This document shows positions 50,867 through 59,223 of a stretch of 64,000 nucleotides of DNA, piece after piece. The position numbers and the translations under genes are program-made. The DNA is from GCA-003244245 sp963823755 (GTDB lineage: Bacteria > Actinomycetota > Actinomycetes > Mycobacteriales > Pseudonocardiaceae): contig CAWGMP010000005.1 of assembly GCA_963823755.1 (NCBI GenBank), positions 372,001-436,000 of the forward strand. Direction: 5' to 3'. Position 1 is the stretch's first letter, and the number at the start of each line of letters is the position of its first letter. Below the pieces are notes generated by a model that ran no database searches, was not told the origin of the DNA, and saw only the letters and a list, made by a program, of their open reading frames with translations.

Positions 50867-52927
50867 TCAGCTCCCGAGGTGGCGCCAGAGGAACTCGTAG
50901 GCCAGGGCGGACATGAAGGCTGCCTGCTCGTTGTCCGCCGCACCGCCGTGTCCACCCTCGATGTTCTCGTAGTAGGTGACCGGCAGGCCGTACTCGCGCA
51001 TCCGCGCCACCAGCTTGCGAGCGTGACCGGGGTGCACGCGGTCGTCGCGGGTGGAGGTGGTGAGCAGCGTCGGCGGGTAGCGGCGATCGGCGCGCAGCTG
51101 GTGGTACGGGGAGAAGCGCAGCAGGTGCTCCCGTTCGGCTGGGTCGTCGGGGTCGCCGTATTCGGCTATCCAGGAGGCGCCGGCCGGCAGGATGTGGAAG
51201 CGCAACATGTCGAGCAGCGGGACCGCACCGACGATGGCGCCGAACAGTTCCGGATAATGGGTGAGCATCACGCCCACGAGCAACCCGCCGTTGCTGCCAC
51301 CTTGGGCGCCGAGCCGGGGCGGCGTAGTGAGGCCGCGGGTCACCAGATCCCGAGCCACTGCGGCGAAGTCCTCATAGACGAGATGGCGGTCGTGCTTGAG
51401 CGCGGCGGAATGCCAGCGCGGGCCGTACTCGCCGCCGCCGCGGATGTTGGCGACGACGTAGCAGCCGCCGCGGGCCAGCCAGGCCCGGCCCAGGGCACCG
51501 CGGTAGCCAGGTTGCAGGGATACCTCGAAGCCGCCGTAGCCATACAGCAGAGTGGGCCGACCGCCGGGCGGCACGGCCGAGTCGGGCGCCACCACGAAGT
51601 ACGGGATCCGGCTGCCGTCGTCGGAGATTGCGAAGTGCTGGTGCACGGCGAGACCGGCACCTTCGAAGAAGGATGGTGCCCGCTTGAGCACGACGGCCGG
51701 ACCGGCGCCGATAGTCCCGATGGCCAGTGTGGAGGGTGTCAGGAAACCGTCGATGTCGAGCAGGTACTCGTCGTCGATGTGCGGGTCGGTGCCCCACGCG
51801 CTCGCGGTGCACAACGGCGGCGTGCCGGTCAGCGCAGTGGCGCGCCAGCCCTGCGCCGGTGTCAGCACCGAGAGCTGGCTGACCACGTCGCGCATCACGT
51901 CGAGGATCAGGTGATGACGGGTCCAGCGGTAACCGGCCAGCGAGGTGCGCTCATCGGGGCTGAACAAGATCTGCAACCCCGCCCCGGCGCCCGGACCGCG
52001 GGCCATGAACTCCTCGAAGTCAGCCACCAGCAGGCAGCCCGCCGGGTATGTCTGGTCCACCGTCCACTCACTACGCAACTCGATCAACAGCCACCGTCGG
52101 TAGACGCTGGCGATCGCGTCCTCGGGCACCTCGACGCGGCACAGCCGGTCACCACAACGCAGGTACAGCTCGGAGCGATAGAAATCCAGCGCCCGCCGGA
52201 CGAAGTCACGTTCGAAACCCTCGGTGTCGTCGTGGTAGGCCGACACGCTGATGTCGTCGGGCTTGCCTTCGTACACCAGCTCGGCCTCGGCCAGCGGCGT
52301 GCCGCGCCGCCATCGCCGGGCAGTGCGCGGGTAACCGCTGGTGGTGAGCGTTCCTGGGCCGAAGTCAGTGCCGACGTAGATGCAATCGGCATCGATCCAG
52401 CTCACTCTGGACTTCGCCTCAGGCAGCTGGAAGCCGCCGGCGACGAACTCGCGGCGCTCGATGTCGAACTCCCGCATCACCGCTGCGTCCGCGCCACCGC
52501 GCGACAGCGAGATCAGCGCCCGCCGGTAATCCGGCCGCAGGCACCGCGCACCGTGGAAGACCCAGTTCTCGTCCTCGTCGAGGGCCAGCGCGTCCACGTC
52601 GAGCAGGATCTCCCAGCCCGGCCGCTCCGTGCGGTACTCGGCGAGCGTGGTGCGCCGCCACAGGCCGCGCGGATGCTCACGGTCCCGCCAGAAGTTGTAC
52701 CGGTACCCGCCGCGCCGGGTGATGTAGGGGATACGGTCCGTCGAGTCGAGCACCTCGCGGATCTCGGCGCGCAGCGTGTCGAACCGGATCCCGCCGGTCA
52801 GCTGCGCCACGGTCTCGGCGTTGCGCTCCCGCACCCACGACAGCGCCCGCTCGCCGGTCACCTCCTCCAGCCACCGGTACGGGTCGTCCGCGCTCGTGCC
52901 CGACTCGCTGCGATCGGCGGTACTCAT
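50867..52927 (-). CDS. Prolyl oligopeptidase family serine peptidase (S9A)
   Basis: 686 residues. N-terminal beta-propeller-type domain (YRWLEEVTGERALSWVRERNAET is the usual start), C-terminal alpha/beta hydrolase with nucleophile GAQGGSNGGLLVGVM, Asp in LTTSTRDDRVHPGHARKL and His in EGGHGGAADNEQ. Cleaves small peptides after Pro or basic residues; the family is cytosolic, and no signal peptide is seen. It is between metG and rsmI, on the same strand. Substrate type (POP versus oligopeptidase B) is not settled. Confidence 0.92.
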   Translation of the reverse strand: MSTADRSESGTSADDPYRWLEEVTGERALSWVRERNAETVAQLTGGIRFDTLRAEIREVLDSTDRIPYITRRGGYRYNFWRDREHPRGLWRRTTLAEYRTERPGWEILLDVDALALDEDENWVFHGARCLRPDYRRALISLSRGGADAAVMREFDIERREFVAGGFQLPEAKSRVSWIDADCIYVGTDFGPGTLTTSGYPRTARRWRRGTPLAEAELVYEGKPDDISVSAYHDDTEGFERDFVRRALDFYRSELYLRCGDRLCRVEVPEDAIASVYRRWLLIELRSEWTVDQTYPAGCLLVADFEEFMARGPGAGAGLQILFSPDERTSLAGYRWTRHHLILDVMRDVVSQLSVLTPAQGWRATALTGTPPLCTASAWGTDPHIDDEYLLDIDGFLTPSTLAIGTIGAGPAVVLKRAPSFFEGAGLAVHQHFAISDDGSRIPYFVVAPDSAVPPGGRPTLLYGYGGFEVSLQPGYRGALGRAWLARGGCYVVANIRGGGEYGPRWHSAALKHDRHLVYEDFAAVARDLVTRGLTTPPRLGAQGGSNGGLLVGVMLTHYPELFGAIVGAVPLLDMLRFHILPAGASWIAEYGDPDDPAEREHLLRFSPYHQLRADRRYPPTLLTTSTRDDRVHPGHARKLVARMREYGLPVTYYENIEGGHGGAADNEQAAFMSALAYEFLWRHLGS

Positions 52928-53018
52928 GCCGCCAGTCTGCTGCAGCGCACACCGGCCGCCATCGCCGAGCCCGCCCGATCTCCTGGCAATCCCCTCGACC
53001 TGCCCGACGACATGAAGC

Positions 53019-53070
53019 CAACCCGTGAGTGCGTACCAGTGTCATGACACTGGTACGCACTCACGGGTTG
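53019..53070. terminator. 52-bp perfect palindrome after rsmI
   Basis: 26-bp arms, 53019-53044 and 53045-53070, are exact reverse complements with no spacer. The rsmI stop codon (53061-53063) lies inside the right arm. It sits between rsmI and the prolyl oligopeptidase gene, both minus, so it most likely terminates rsmI transcription and works in both directions. No U-tract. Confidence 0.75.
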
Positions 53071-53942
53071 TCCACAGCAGCCTGGTAGAGCTCGCGTTTG
53101 GGGACGCCGTACGCGGTCGCCACAGCGGCCACGGCTTCCTTGAGCCGCTCCCCCGCTGCTACCCGCTCGGTCACCTCGTCGACGAGGTCGACCACATCCG
53201 GCGGGCCGGCGGGCGGCGCACCCGAGAGCACGACGGTGATCTCGCCACGCACCCCGTCTGCCGCCCACTGGGCGAGCGCACCCAGCCCACCACGGCGAAC
53301 CTCCTCGTAGGGCTTGGTGAGCTCCCGGCATACCGCCGCTGCCCGGTCCCCGCCAAGCACTTCCGCAGCCTCGGCGAGCGTCGCGGCCAGACGGTGTGGC
53401 GATTCGAAGAACACACAGGTGCGTCCTTCACCGGCGAGGCTGGCCAACCACCGCCGGCGGGGACCGGCCCGGCGCGGCGGGAACCCCTCGAAGCAGAACC
53501 GATCGCAGGGCAGCCCGGAGACCGCCAGCGCCGTGGTCACCGCCGAGGGACCGGGCAGGCAGGTCACCCGAAACCCCTGCTGTATACAGGCGGCCACCAG
53601 CCGGAAGCCGGGGTCGGACACCGCAGGCATCCCGGCATCGGTGACCACCAGTACCGTCGCGCCGCCGCGGATCGCCTCCACCAAAGCCGGGATCCGGGCC
53701 GCCTCCACCGCGTCGTAGTGTGAGACGATCCGGCCCGTCACGGTGACCCTCAGGGCAGCGACCAGCGCCCGCAGCCGGCGGGTGTCCTCGGCAGCCACGA
53801 CATCCGCGCAGCTCAGCGCCTCGACCAAGCGCGGCGAGGCGTCCCGGGAGTCGCCGAGTGGAGTGGCCGCCAGCACCAGCGCCCCAGAAGTAGATGGCTC
53901 AGCAGCTGGTGCCTCAGAAGCTGAGGTGTCGGAGCCCGACAT
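53061..53942 (-). CDS. rsmI: 16S rRNA (cytidine-1402-2'-O)-methyltransferase
   Basis: 293 residues from ATG 53942. TP-methylase fold: ALVLAATPLGDSRDASPRLVEALSCADVVAAEDTRR, SHYDAVEAARIPALVEAIRGGATVLVVTDAGMPAVSDPGFRLV, GPSAVTTALAVSGLPCDRFCFEGFPPR and FFESPHRLAATLAE. Methylates C1402 in the 30S decoding centre. The frame is open to 54947 but that part overlaps the divergent mannosyltransferase and is not coding. Its start is 34 bases from the PMT start, so the two share a promoter region. Confidence 0.96.
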   Translation of the reverse strand: MSGSDTSASEAPAAEPSTSGALVLAATPLGDSRDASPRLVEALSCADVVAAEDTRRLRALVAALRVTVTGRIVSHYDAVEAARIPALVEAIRGGATVLVVTDAGMPAVSDPGFRLVAACIQQGFRVTCLPGPSAVTTALAVSGLPCDRFCFEGFPPRRAGPRRRWLASLAGEGRTCVFFESPHRLAATLAEAAEVLGGDRAAAVCRELTKPYEEVRRGGLGALAQWAADGVRGEITVVLSGAPPAGPPDVVDLVDEVTERVAAGERLKEAVAAVATAYGVPKRELYQAAVDNP

Positions 53943-53975
53943 GCGTCGCACGAAGCCGAGCCTACGATCGGGTCC

Positions 53976-55550
53976 GTGACGGCGGTCCGGGAGGCGAGCT
54001 CCGACACCCTGATGATGGGCGTCGGGCGGATACCCTCGACGCCGACCAGGCCGGTCGGTCCGCTCCAGCGGCTGGTGCCGCGTCCGCTCACCGACCGTGG
54101 GCGCAGCTGGGTGGTGGCGTTGAGCTTGACGCTGGTCGCGGGCGTGGTGCGGCTGTGGAATCTGGGATTGCCCACTGATCGTGGCACCCCGGTGTTCGAC
54201 GAGAAGCACTACGCGCCGCAGGCCTGGCAGATGCTGCGCAACGGCGGGGTGGAGGACAACGCGGGCTACGAGCTCGTCGTGCACCCCCCGCTGGGCAAGC
54301 AGCTCATCGCGCTGGGCGAGCTGCTGATGGGTTACAACAGCTGGGGATGGCGGCTGTCCGCCGCGCTGGCCGGCACCCTCTGTGTGCTGCTCATCGTGCG
54401 GATCGTGCGCCGGATGACCCGATCGACCCTGTTGGGCGCGATCGCCGGGGTGCTGCTCATCGCTGACGGCGTCAGCCACGTACAGGCTCGCATCGGGATG
54501 CTGGATGTCTTCCTCGCGATGTTCGTCCTCGCGGCGTTCGGCTGCCTGGTCGTCGACCGGGAACAGGTGCATGAACGGCTGGCTGCGGTGGTTCGAGAGA
54601 GTCGCGTCACCGACACCGATTTCGGCCCACGGTTCGGGGTGCGCTGGTGGCGTTTCGGAGCCGGAGTGTTGCTCGGACTGGCCTGCGCCACGAAGTGGTC
54701 CGGGGTGTACTTCCTCGTCGCGTTCGCCGCGATGAGCCTGATGTGGGACGCGTGCGCGCGGCGCACCGCGGGTGTCCGCCGGCCCTGGACCGGCACCTTG
54801 GCGCGGGACCTCGGACCGGCGGCATGGGCGATGGCGGTGGTGCCCGTCGGGACCTACCTGGCGAGCTGGTGGGCCTGGTTGAGCAGCGAGACCGGCATCG
54901 ACCGGCATGCGGTGGGCAACCAGATCGGCGGGGGTGGCCCGTGGCACGTCATACCGGGAGCGCTACGGGCGTTGTGGTACTACAGCGCCGTCGTGTTGCG
55001 CTTCCATGAGGGTCTGTCCACGCCCGCCCATCCACACCCGTGGGAGTCCAAACCCTGGAGCTGGCCGATGGGGCTTCGGCCGATGCTTTATTACTACGAG
55101 TCCGGTGCCGCTGTTCCGGGCTGCGGACGCCAGGACTGCGTGGCCACCGTGATGCTCGTCGGCACCCCGGCGTTGTGGTGGCTCACGCTGCCGGTGCTGA
55201 GTTGGGCGCTGTGGCGGGCGGCCAGTGGACCCGACTGGCGCTACGCGGCAGCGCTGATCGGCTACGGGGCCGGTTGGCTGCCGTGGTTCAGCAACATCCA
55301 CCGCCAGATGTACTTCTTCTACATGACCCCGGTGGCGCCGTTTCTGGTCATCGCCGTGACGTTGGTGCTGGGCGAGATACTCGGCCGAGCTCGGGACGGC
55401 GCCGAGCGCCGCGGCACGGGGCTGTTGGTGGTCTCGCTGTACACCGGGCTGGTGGTGGCCAACTTCGTCTGGCTCTGGCCGATCCTCACCGGTGCCTCGA
55501 TCACCCCGGAGCACTGGAACGCGGAGCTCTGGCTGCCCTCCTGGCGATGA
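53976..55550 (+). CDS. pmt: Protein O-mannosyltransferase (GT39, PMT)
   Basis: 524 residues from GTG 53976, about ten membrane helices. Catalytic first loop RGTPVFDEKHYAPQAWQML with the Asp-Glu pair of the GT39 family, then HPPLGKQLIALGELLMGYNSWGWRL; late motif WFSNIHRQMYFFYMTPVAPF. Transfers mannose from polyprenyl-phospho-mannose to Ser/Thr of exported proteins, the role of Rv1002c. Divergent from rsmI, the same pairing as in mycobacteria. Confidence 0.94.
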   Translation: MTAVREASSDTLMMGVGRIPSTPTRPVGPLQRLVPRPLTDRGRSWVVALSLTLVAGVVRLWNLGLPTDRGTPVFDEKHYAPQAWQMLRNGGVEDNAGYELVVHPPLGKQLIALGELLMGYNSWGWRLSAALAGTLCVLLIVRIVRRMTRSTLLGAIAGVLLIADGVSHVQARIGMLDVFLAMFVLAAFGCLVVDREQVHERLAAVVRESRVTDTDFGPRFGVRWWRFGAGVLLGLACATKWSGVYFLVAFAAMSLMWDACARRTAGVRRPWTGTLARDLGPAAWAMAVVPVGTYLASWWAWLSSETGIDRHAVGNQIGGGGPWHVIPGALRALWYYSAVVLRFHEGLSTPAHPHPWESKPWSWPMGLRPMLYYYESGAAVPGCGRQDCVATVMLVGTPALWWLTLPVLSWALWRAASGPDWRYAAALIGYGAGWLPWFSNIHRQMYFFYMTPVAPFLVIAVTLVLGEILGRARDGAERRGTGLLVVSLYTGLVVANFVWLWPILTGASITPEHWNAELWLPSWR

Positions 55551-55564
55551 GCATCCCGTGGTCG

Positions 55565-56032
55565 TTACTCCAGCAGCAGCGCGTCACCCGACACCGTGAT
55601 CTGACGTGGCGCCAGTGGTCTGGGCGCGGGGCCGTTGACGACCGAACCGTCCGTGATGGCGTACTTGCTGCCGTGGCAGGGGCAGTCGATCGTCCCACTG
55701 GCGACCTTGTTCACCGTGCAACCCTGGTGAGTGCAGATGGCCGAGAACGCTTTGAACGTTCCCGCCGCGGGTTGGGTCACCACGACCTTCTTGCCTGCGA
55801 ACACCGTGCCACCCCCGACGGGGATGTCGCTGGTCGCCGCCAGCCGCTCGCCGGCGGGAGCGGCTGGCGGAGCAGCCTGCGCCGGTTCAGAAGGGGCTGC
55901 CGTTGATGGGGCTTCCGATGCCGGCGCAGCGCCCTGGTTGCTGTCGCTGCTGCACGCGGCAAGCGCAGCGGAGACAGCCAGGATCCCGGTGCCGGCCACG
56001 ACCGCACGCCGGGTCATTTCTTGGTGGGACAT
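55565..56032 (-). CDS. Tat-exported Rieske [2Fe-2S] lipoprotein
   Basis: 155 residues. N-terminus TRRAVVAGTGILAVSAALAACSS combines a twin-arginine motif with a lipobox (LAAC). An Ala/Pro/Ser linker leads to the Rieske domain, with cluster ligands CTHQGC and CPCHGSKY (Cys-His and Cys-His). It binds a [2Fe-2S] cluster outside the membrane and should take part in electron transfer; no cytochrome b or oxygenase partner is adjacent. Converges with PMT, 14 bases apart. Confidence 0.92.
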   Translation of the reverse strand: MSHQEMTRRAVVAGTGILAVSAALAACSSDSNQGAAPASEAPSTAAPSEPAQAAPPAAPAGERLAATSDIPVGGGTVFAGKKVVVTQPAAGTFKAFSAICTHQGCTVNKVASGTIDCPCHGSKYAITDGSVVNGPAPRPLAPRQITVSGDALLLE

Positions 56033-56132
56033 TCGTCACTCCTTGCCAGCCGGTGTCACAAGGTTACGTCGAGTATCTACGAACCGAACCATTCTCCGTC
56101 CCGAGACGAACATCCCGCATAGGGAGGTATCT

Positions 56133-56438
56133 ATGATCAACAGCGCGGACCACGCCTCCGCCCGGACCCGCACAACTGCGCCGCAACACCGGTCCGGCGA
56201 GCTCTCTCCCCAACACCTTCATTGGGCGGACTCCGGGCGCACTAAACCTGTCCGGCGCAGCGTCGACCTGTCCCCCACCTATCACATCAAGCTCACCCAG
56301 TGGTGCGCCGAGACCGCCGACATCATCGGCACCGCCCGCGTCACCGGGCAGGACGTCATCCGCGCGCTGGTAGCACGGCTACTGATGGACGAATCCCTCG
56401 CTCGCAGGATCCGAGACGACCTCAGCATGGACATCTGA
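56133..56438 (+). CDS. Orphan ribbon-helix-helix-like protein
   Basis: 101 residues from ATG 56133, with GGGAGG 7 bases upstream. The first 40 residues are polar and disordered. Residues about 43-101 (KPVRRSVDLSPTYHIKLTQW, then VTGQDVIRALVARLLMDESLARRIRDDL) look like a ribbon-helix-helix unit: a short strand with basic residues, then two amphipathic helices. Such modules serve as DNA-binding dimers in partition or transcription control. No ParA or toxin partner is adjacent, so the target is open. Confidence 0.55.
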   Translation: MINSADHASARTRTTAPQHRSGELSPQHLHWADSGRTKPVRRSVDLSPTYHIKLTQWCAETADIIGTARVTGQDVIRALVARLLMDESLARRIRDDLSMDI

Positions 56439-56489
56439 GAATCAGGCTCGCCGATCAATCGAGCCAGGCTACGAACCACGCCGTTGTCC

Positions 56490-57197
56490 TCACCGCGCTG
56501 GAGCACCTCCCAGCTGCGCGCGGAGGAAGCCGACCGTGGCATCCCAGGCCTTGGCGGCCTGCTCCGGGTCGTAAGTGCCGATCAGATTCTCGTCGTTGAA
56601 GAAGGCGTGCCCGGCCGGGTAGAAGCGGAAGTCAGGCGCACGGCCTGACTGCTGCTCGATGGTGGTGGCGAGCTCACGGACCTGGGCGGTGCTCAGCATC
56701 CCGTCCTGCTCGCCGAAGTGGCCCAGTAGGGGCGCGGAGAGGTCCGCAAAGCTCGGGTAGTCCTCGCCGAGGACGCCGTAGAACGGCACCGCGGCGCCGA
56801 TCTTGTCGCCCTGCTGCGCGGCGAGCATCAACACGAAGCCGCCGCCCATGCAGAACCCGATGGCGCCGACCTTGGAGCTGGTGACCGCGTCGTGACCCAG
56901 CAGGTAATCGACCGCACCACCCAGGTCTCTAGCCGCCTGATCCGCCGGGAGACCCTGCATGAGCTTGCCCGCTTCGTCGGCGTCGTGAGCGGTGGTGCCG
57001 CCGTACAGATCGGGGGCCAGGGCGACGAAACCCTCGGCAGCTAACCGGTTCGCCACATCGGCGATATGGCTGGTCAGGCCCCACCACTCCTGGATCACGA
57101 CGACGCCGGGACCGCTGCCGGCTTCGGGCAGCACGAGGTATCCGTGCGCGGTGGAACCGTTGGACGCAAAGGTCACGTTCTGCAGCGAGTTCTCCAT
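56490..57197 (-). CDS. Dienelactone hydrolase family protein
   Basis: 235 residues from ATG 57197. Alpha/beta hydrolase with catalytic Cys in VGAIGFCMGGGFVLML, Asp in HFGEQDGMLS and His in YPAGHAFFND; the N-terminal GVVVIQEWWGLTSHIADVANRLA is typical of the family. Hydrolyses dienelactones or similar cyclic esters in aromatic degradation; in this context, with no catabolic genes, it may have a general esterase role. The frame open to 57332 is not needed. Confidence 0.92.
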   Translation of the reverse strand: MENSLQNVTFASNGSTAHGYLVLPEAGSGPGVVVIQEWWGLTSHIADVANRLAAEGFVALAPDLYGGTTAHDADEAGKLMQGLPADQAARDLGGAVDYLLGHDAVTSSKVGAIGFCMGGGFVLMLAAQQGDKIGAAVPFYGVLGEDYPSFADLSAPLLGHFGEQDGMLSTAQVRELATTIEQQSGRAPDFRFYPAGHAFFNDENLIGTYDPEQAAKAWDATVGFLRAQLGGAPAR

Positions 57198-57241
57198 GCG
57201 AACGATCCCACCACATCCGGCAGGTGCGTAACGGGGTGGGA

Positions 57242-59194
57242 TCAGAGGATGCGGTGGCCGGTTTGAGCGGTGGAGTAGCCACCGAGAGCTTCGATCGAGG
57301 TGCGGAACTTGTCGTCGGCCAGCAGTGTCCACAGGGGGGCGAGCAGTGCTGAGTCGTAGGTCTCGGCGGTGACCACCAGATCGTAGGGCTCCTGCGCGAC
57401 AGGCACGAAGTCCAGTCCGAAAGGCCGCGCGGCCGCGAGGATGCCCAACCCGGCATCCGCTCGCCCCGCAGCGACCGCCGCCGCCACGGCGAGATGAGTG
57501 TGCTCCTCACGCTGGTAGCCGACGACGTCGCCAGGCTCCATGCCCGCACGGCGCAGCTCGTGGTCGAGCAGCACCCGGGTGCCCGCTCCGCGCTGCCGGT
57601 TGACATAACGCAGCCCGGGACGGCTCAGGCTCTCGATGCCGGTGAGCGCCAGTGGATTACCCGCAGCGACGATCAGACCCTGCTCGCGGTGCACCAGCCG
57701 CACCACCGCAACCTTGCCGACACCGTCGATGCCAGCACCACCGGCGCCCAGCACCCGGGCCAGGTAGGGCAGGGTGTACTTACCGGTCTCCGGGTCGAGC
57801 AGATGCGAGCCGGCGAGGTGGCACAGCCCGTCGCGCAGCGCCACCAGCCCGCCCAGCGAACCGACGTTGGACGACGCGAGCGTCACGCGCGGGTCGATGC
57901 TGAGCAACGCTGCAGCGGCCAGGTCGAGCACCAGGTCGTGCGAGCCGATAGCCACGATGGTGCGGTCGATATCAGCCAACCCGCGCAGCAGTTGCACCTC
58001 GATGTCGGTACCGGCGTGGTGGCCCTCCAGCCCGGCAGGCACGACCAGTATCCCGTCTGCCCGCACCAGCGAGGTCAACACTCCCGCGCCGCGAGGCAAC
58101 GGGGTGGCCACGATCCGCCCGCCGACCCGGCCCAGCCGCACCCGGACCCAGTCGTCCATCCCCAGCGGGGAGGCGAGTTTGCGAGCCAACTGGGCACGGA
58201 CCGTCGGGCGGGTGACGGTTGTGCTGCCTTGAAGGGCAGCCAACAACGGCGCGGCGAAGATATCGAAGGTCAGCGCCGCCGATACCGGGTATCCGGGCGC
58301 GCCGAGCACCGGGGTGGTGCCCACGGCGCCGAGCACTACCGGATGCCCTGGCCGCACCGCGACACCGTGCACCGCCAGCGTGCCCACCCGGGTCACCACG
58401 GACGCAGTGTGGTCACCACGCCCGGCGCTCGATCCAGCGATGATCACTACCAGGTCGGCGCGCTCGGCCGCGGCGAGCACCGCAGCGGCGATCCGCTCGG
58501 GGTCATCCGGCTCGATGGGCAGCGACAGCACGTCGCAGCCGTGTTCACCAGCCTGGCCTGCGAGCATCAGCGAGTTGGTGTCGAGTATCTCGCCGATACC
58601 GGGCTCAGAACCCAACGGCCGGACCTCGTCTCCGGTGGGCAGCACCGCAACCACCGGACGGCGGCGCACCTGCACCTCGGTGATGCCCGCCGCGGCGGCG
58701 GCGGCGACATCGACCGCGCGCAACCGGTGGCCCGGTAGCAGCAGGAGCTCCCCGGCCGCAACGTCCTCGCCGATGGACCGGACGTGCTGGTAGGGCGGTG
58801 CGGCCGCGGCAAGCTCAGCACCTGGGGAACCCAGGTTGCGGGACATCGGGCCGACCAGATGGACGCGTTCTCGCATCACCACCGCGTCGCGGCCCTCGGG
58901 CAGCGGGTCGCCGGTGTCGATGACGTCGAAGTCGGTCAGCGTGACCGGGGCGGTCTCGCTGGCACCCACGGTGTCCACCGAGCGTACCGCTACGCCGTCC
59001 ATGCCTGCGGAGTCGAACGCCGGGGATGACCGGCGTGCCCACACCGGCTCGGCCGTGACCCGACCGATCGCCTCCGCCACTCCCAGCCGCTCGGTGCCCA
59101 CCCGGTCCGGGCATCCAGCAGCGACGCAGACTTGCCGCCACGCGTCGAGCGCCTGGGCTGCCGGGACATCACGGATGAACGGGCTGCGCGACAC
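57242..59194 (-). CDS. moeA: MoeA fused to a periplasmic-binding-protein-like domain
   Basis: 650 residues. N-terminal MoeA (about 1-410): GVAEAIGRVTAEPVWARRSSPAFDSAGMDGVAVRS, VAVLPTGDEVRPLG, VVIIAGSSAGRGDHT, VRPGHPVVLGAVGTTPVLGAPGYPVSAAL. The C-terminal part (about 430-640) is PBP-like: GSHDLVLDLAAAALLSIDPRVTLASSNVGSLGGLVALRDGLCHLAGSHLLDPETG, GLGILAAARPFGLDFVPVAQEPYDLV. MoeA inserts molybdate into molybdopterin-AMP; the PBP half may bind molybdate or sense the cofactor. The active-site loop has GAPGYP instead of the common GLPGNP. Confidence 0.9.
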   Translation of the reverse strand: MSRSPFIRDVPAAQALDAWRQVCVAAGCPDRVGTERLGVAEAIGRVTAEPVWARRSSPAFDSAGMDGVAVRSVDTVGASETAPVTLTDFDVIDTGDPLPEGRDAVVMRERVHLVGPMSRNLGSPGAELAAAAPPYQHVRSIGEDVAAGELLLLPGHRLRAVDVAAAAAAGITEVQVRRRPVVAVLPTGDEVRPLGSEPGIGEILDTNSLMLAGQAGEHGCDVLSLPIEPDDPERIAAAVLAAAERADLVVIIAGSSAGRGDHTASVVTRVGTLAVHGVAVRPGHPVVLGAVGTTPVLGAPGYPVSAALTFDIFAAPLLAALQGSTTVTRPTVRAQLARKLASPLGMDDWVRVRLGRVGGRIVATPLPRGAGVLTSLVRADGILVVPAGLEGHHAGTDIEVQLLRGLADIDRTIVAIGSHDLVLDLAAAALLSIDPRVTLASSNVGSLGGLVALRDGLCHLAGSHLLDPETGKYTLPYLARVLGAGGAGIDGVGKVAVVRLVHREQGLIVAAGNPLALTGIESLSRPGLRYVNRQRGAGTRVLLDHELRRAGMEPGDVVGYQREEHTHLAVAAAVAAGRADAGLGILAAARPFGLDFVPVAQEPYDLVVTAETYDSALLAPLWTLLADDKFRTSIEALGGYSTAQTGHRIL

Positions 59195-59223
59195 AGCGGG
59201 GACGCTACCCGGAACTCAGCACG

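Noticed and set aside
49535..53047. A 1170-codon open frame on the plus strand opposite metG and the prolyl oligopeptidase.
   Set aside because: It is wholly antisense to two well-conserved genes, has no recognisable domain and a composition (Val, Gly, His, Gln, Arg, Asp) typical of antisense frames in high-GC DNA.
53943..54947. A 5' extension of the rsmI frame.
   Set aside because: It overlaps the divergent, conserved mannosyltransferase gene; ATG 53942 gives the normal RsmI length.
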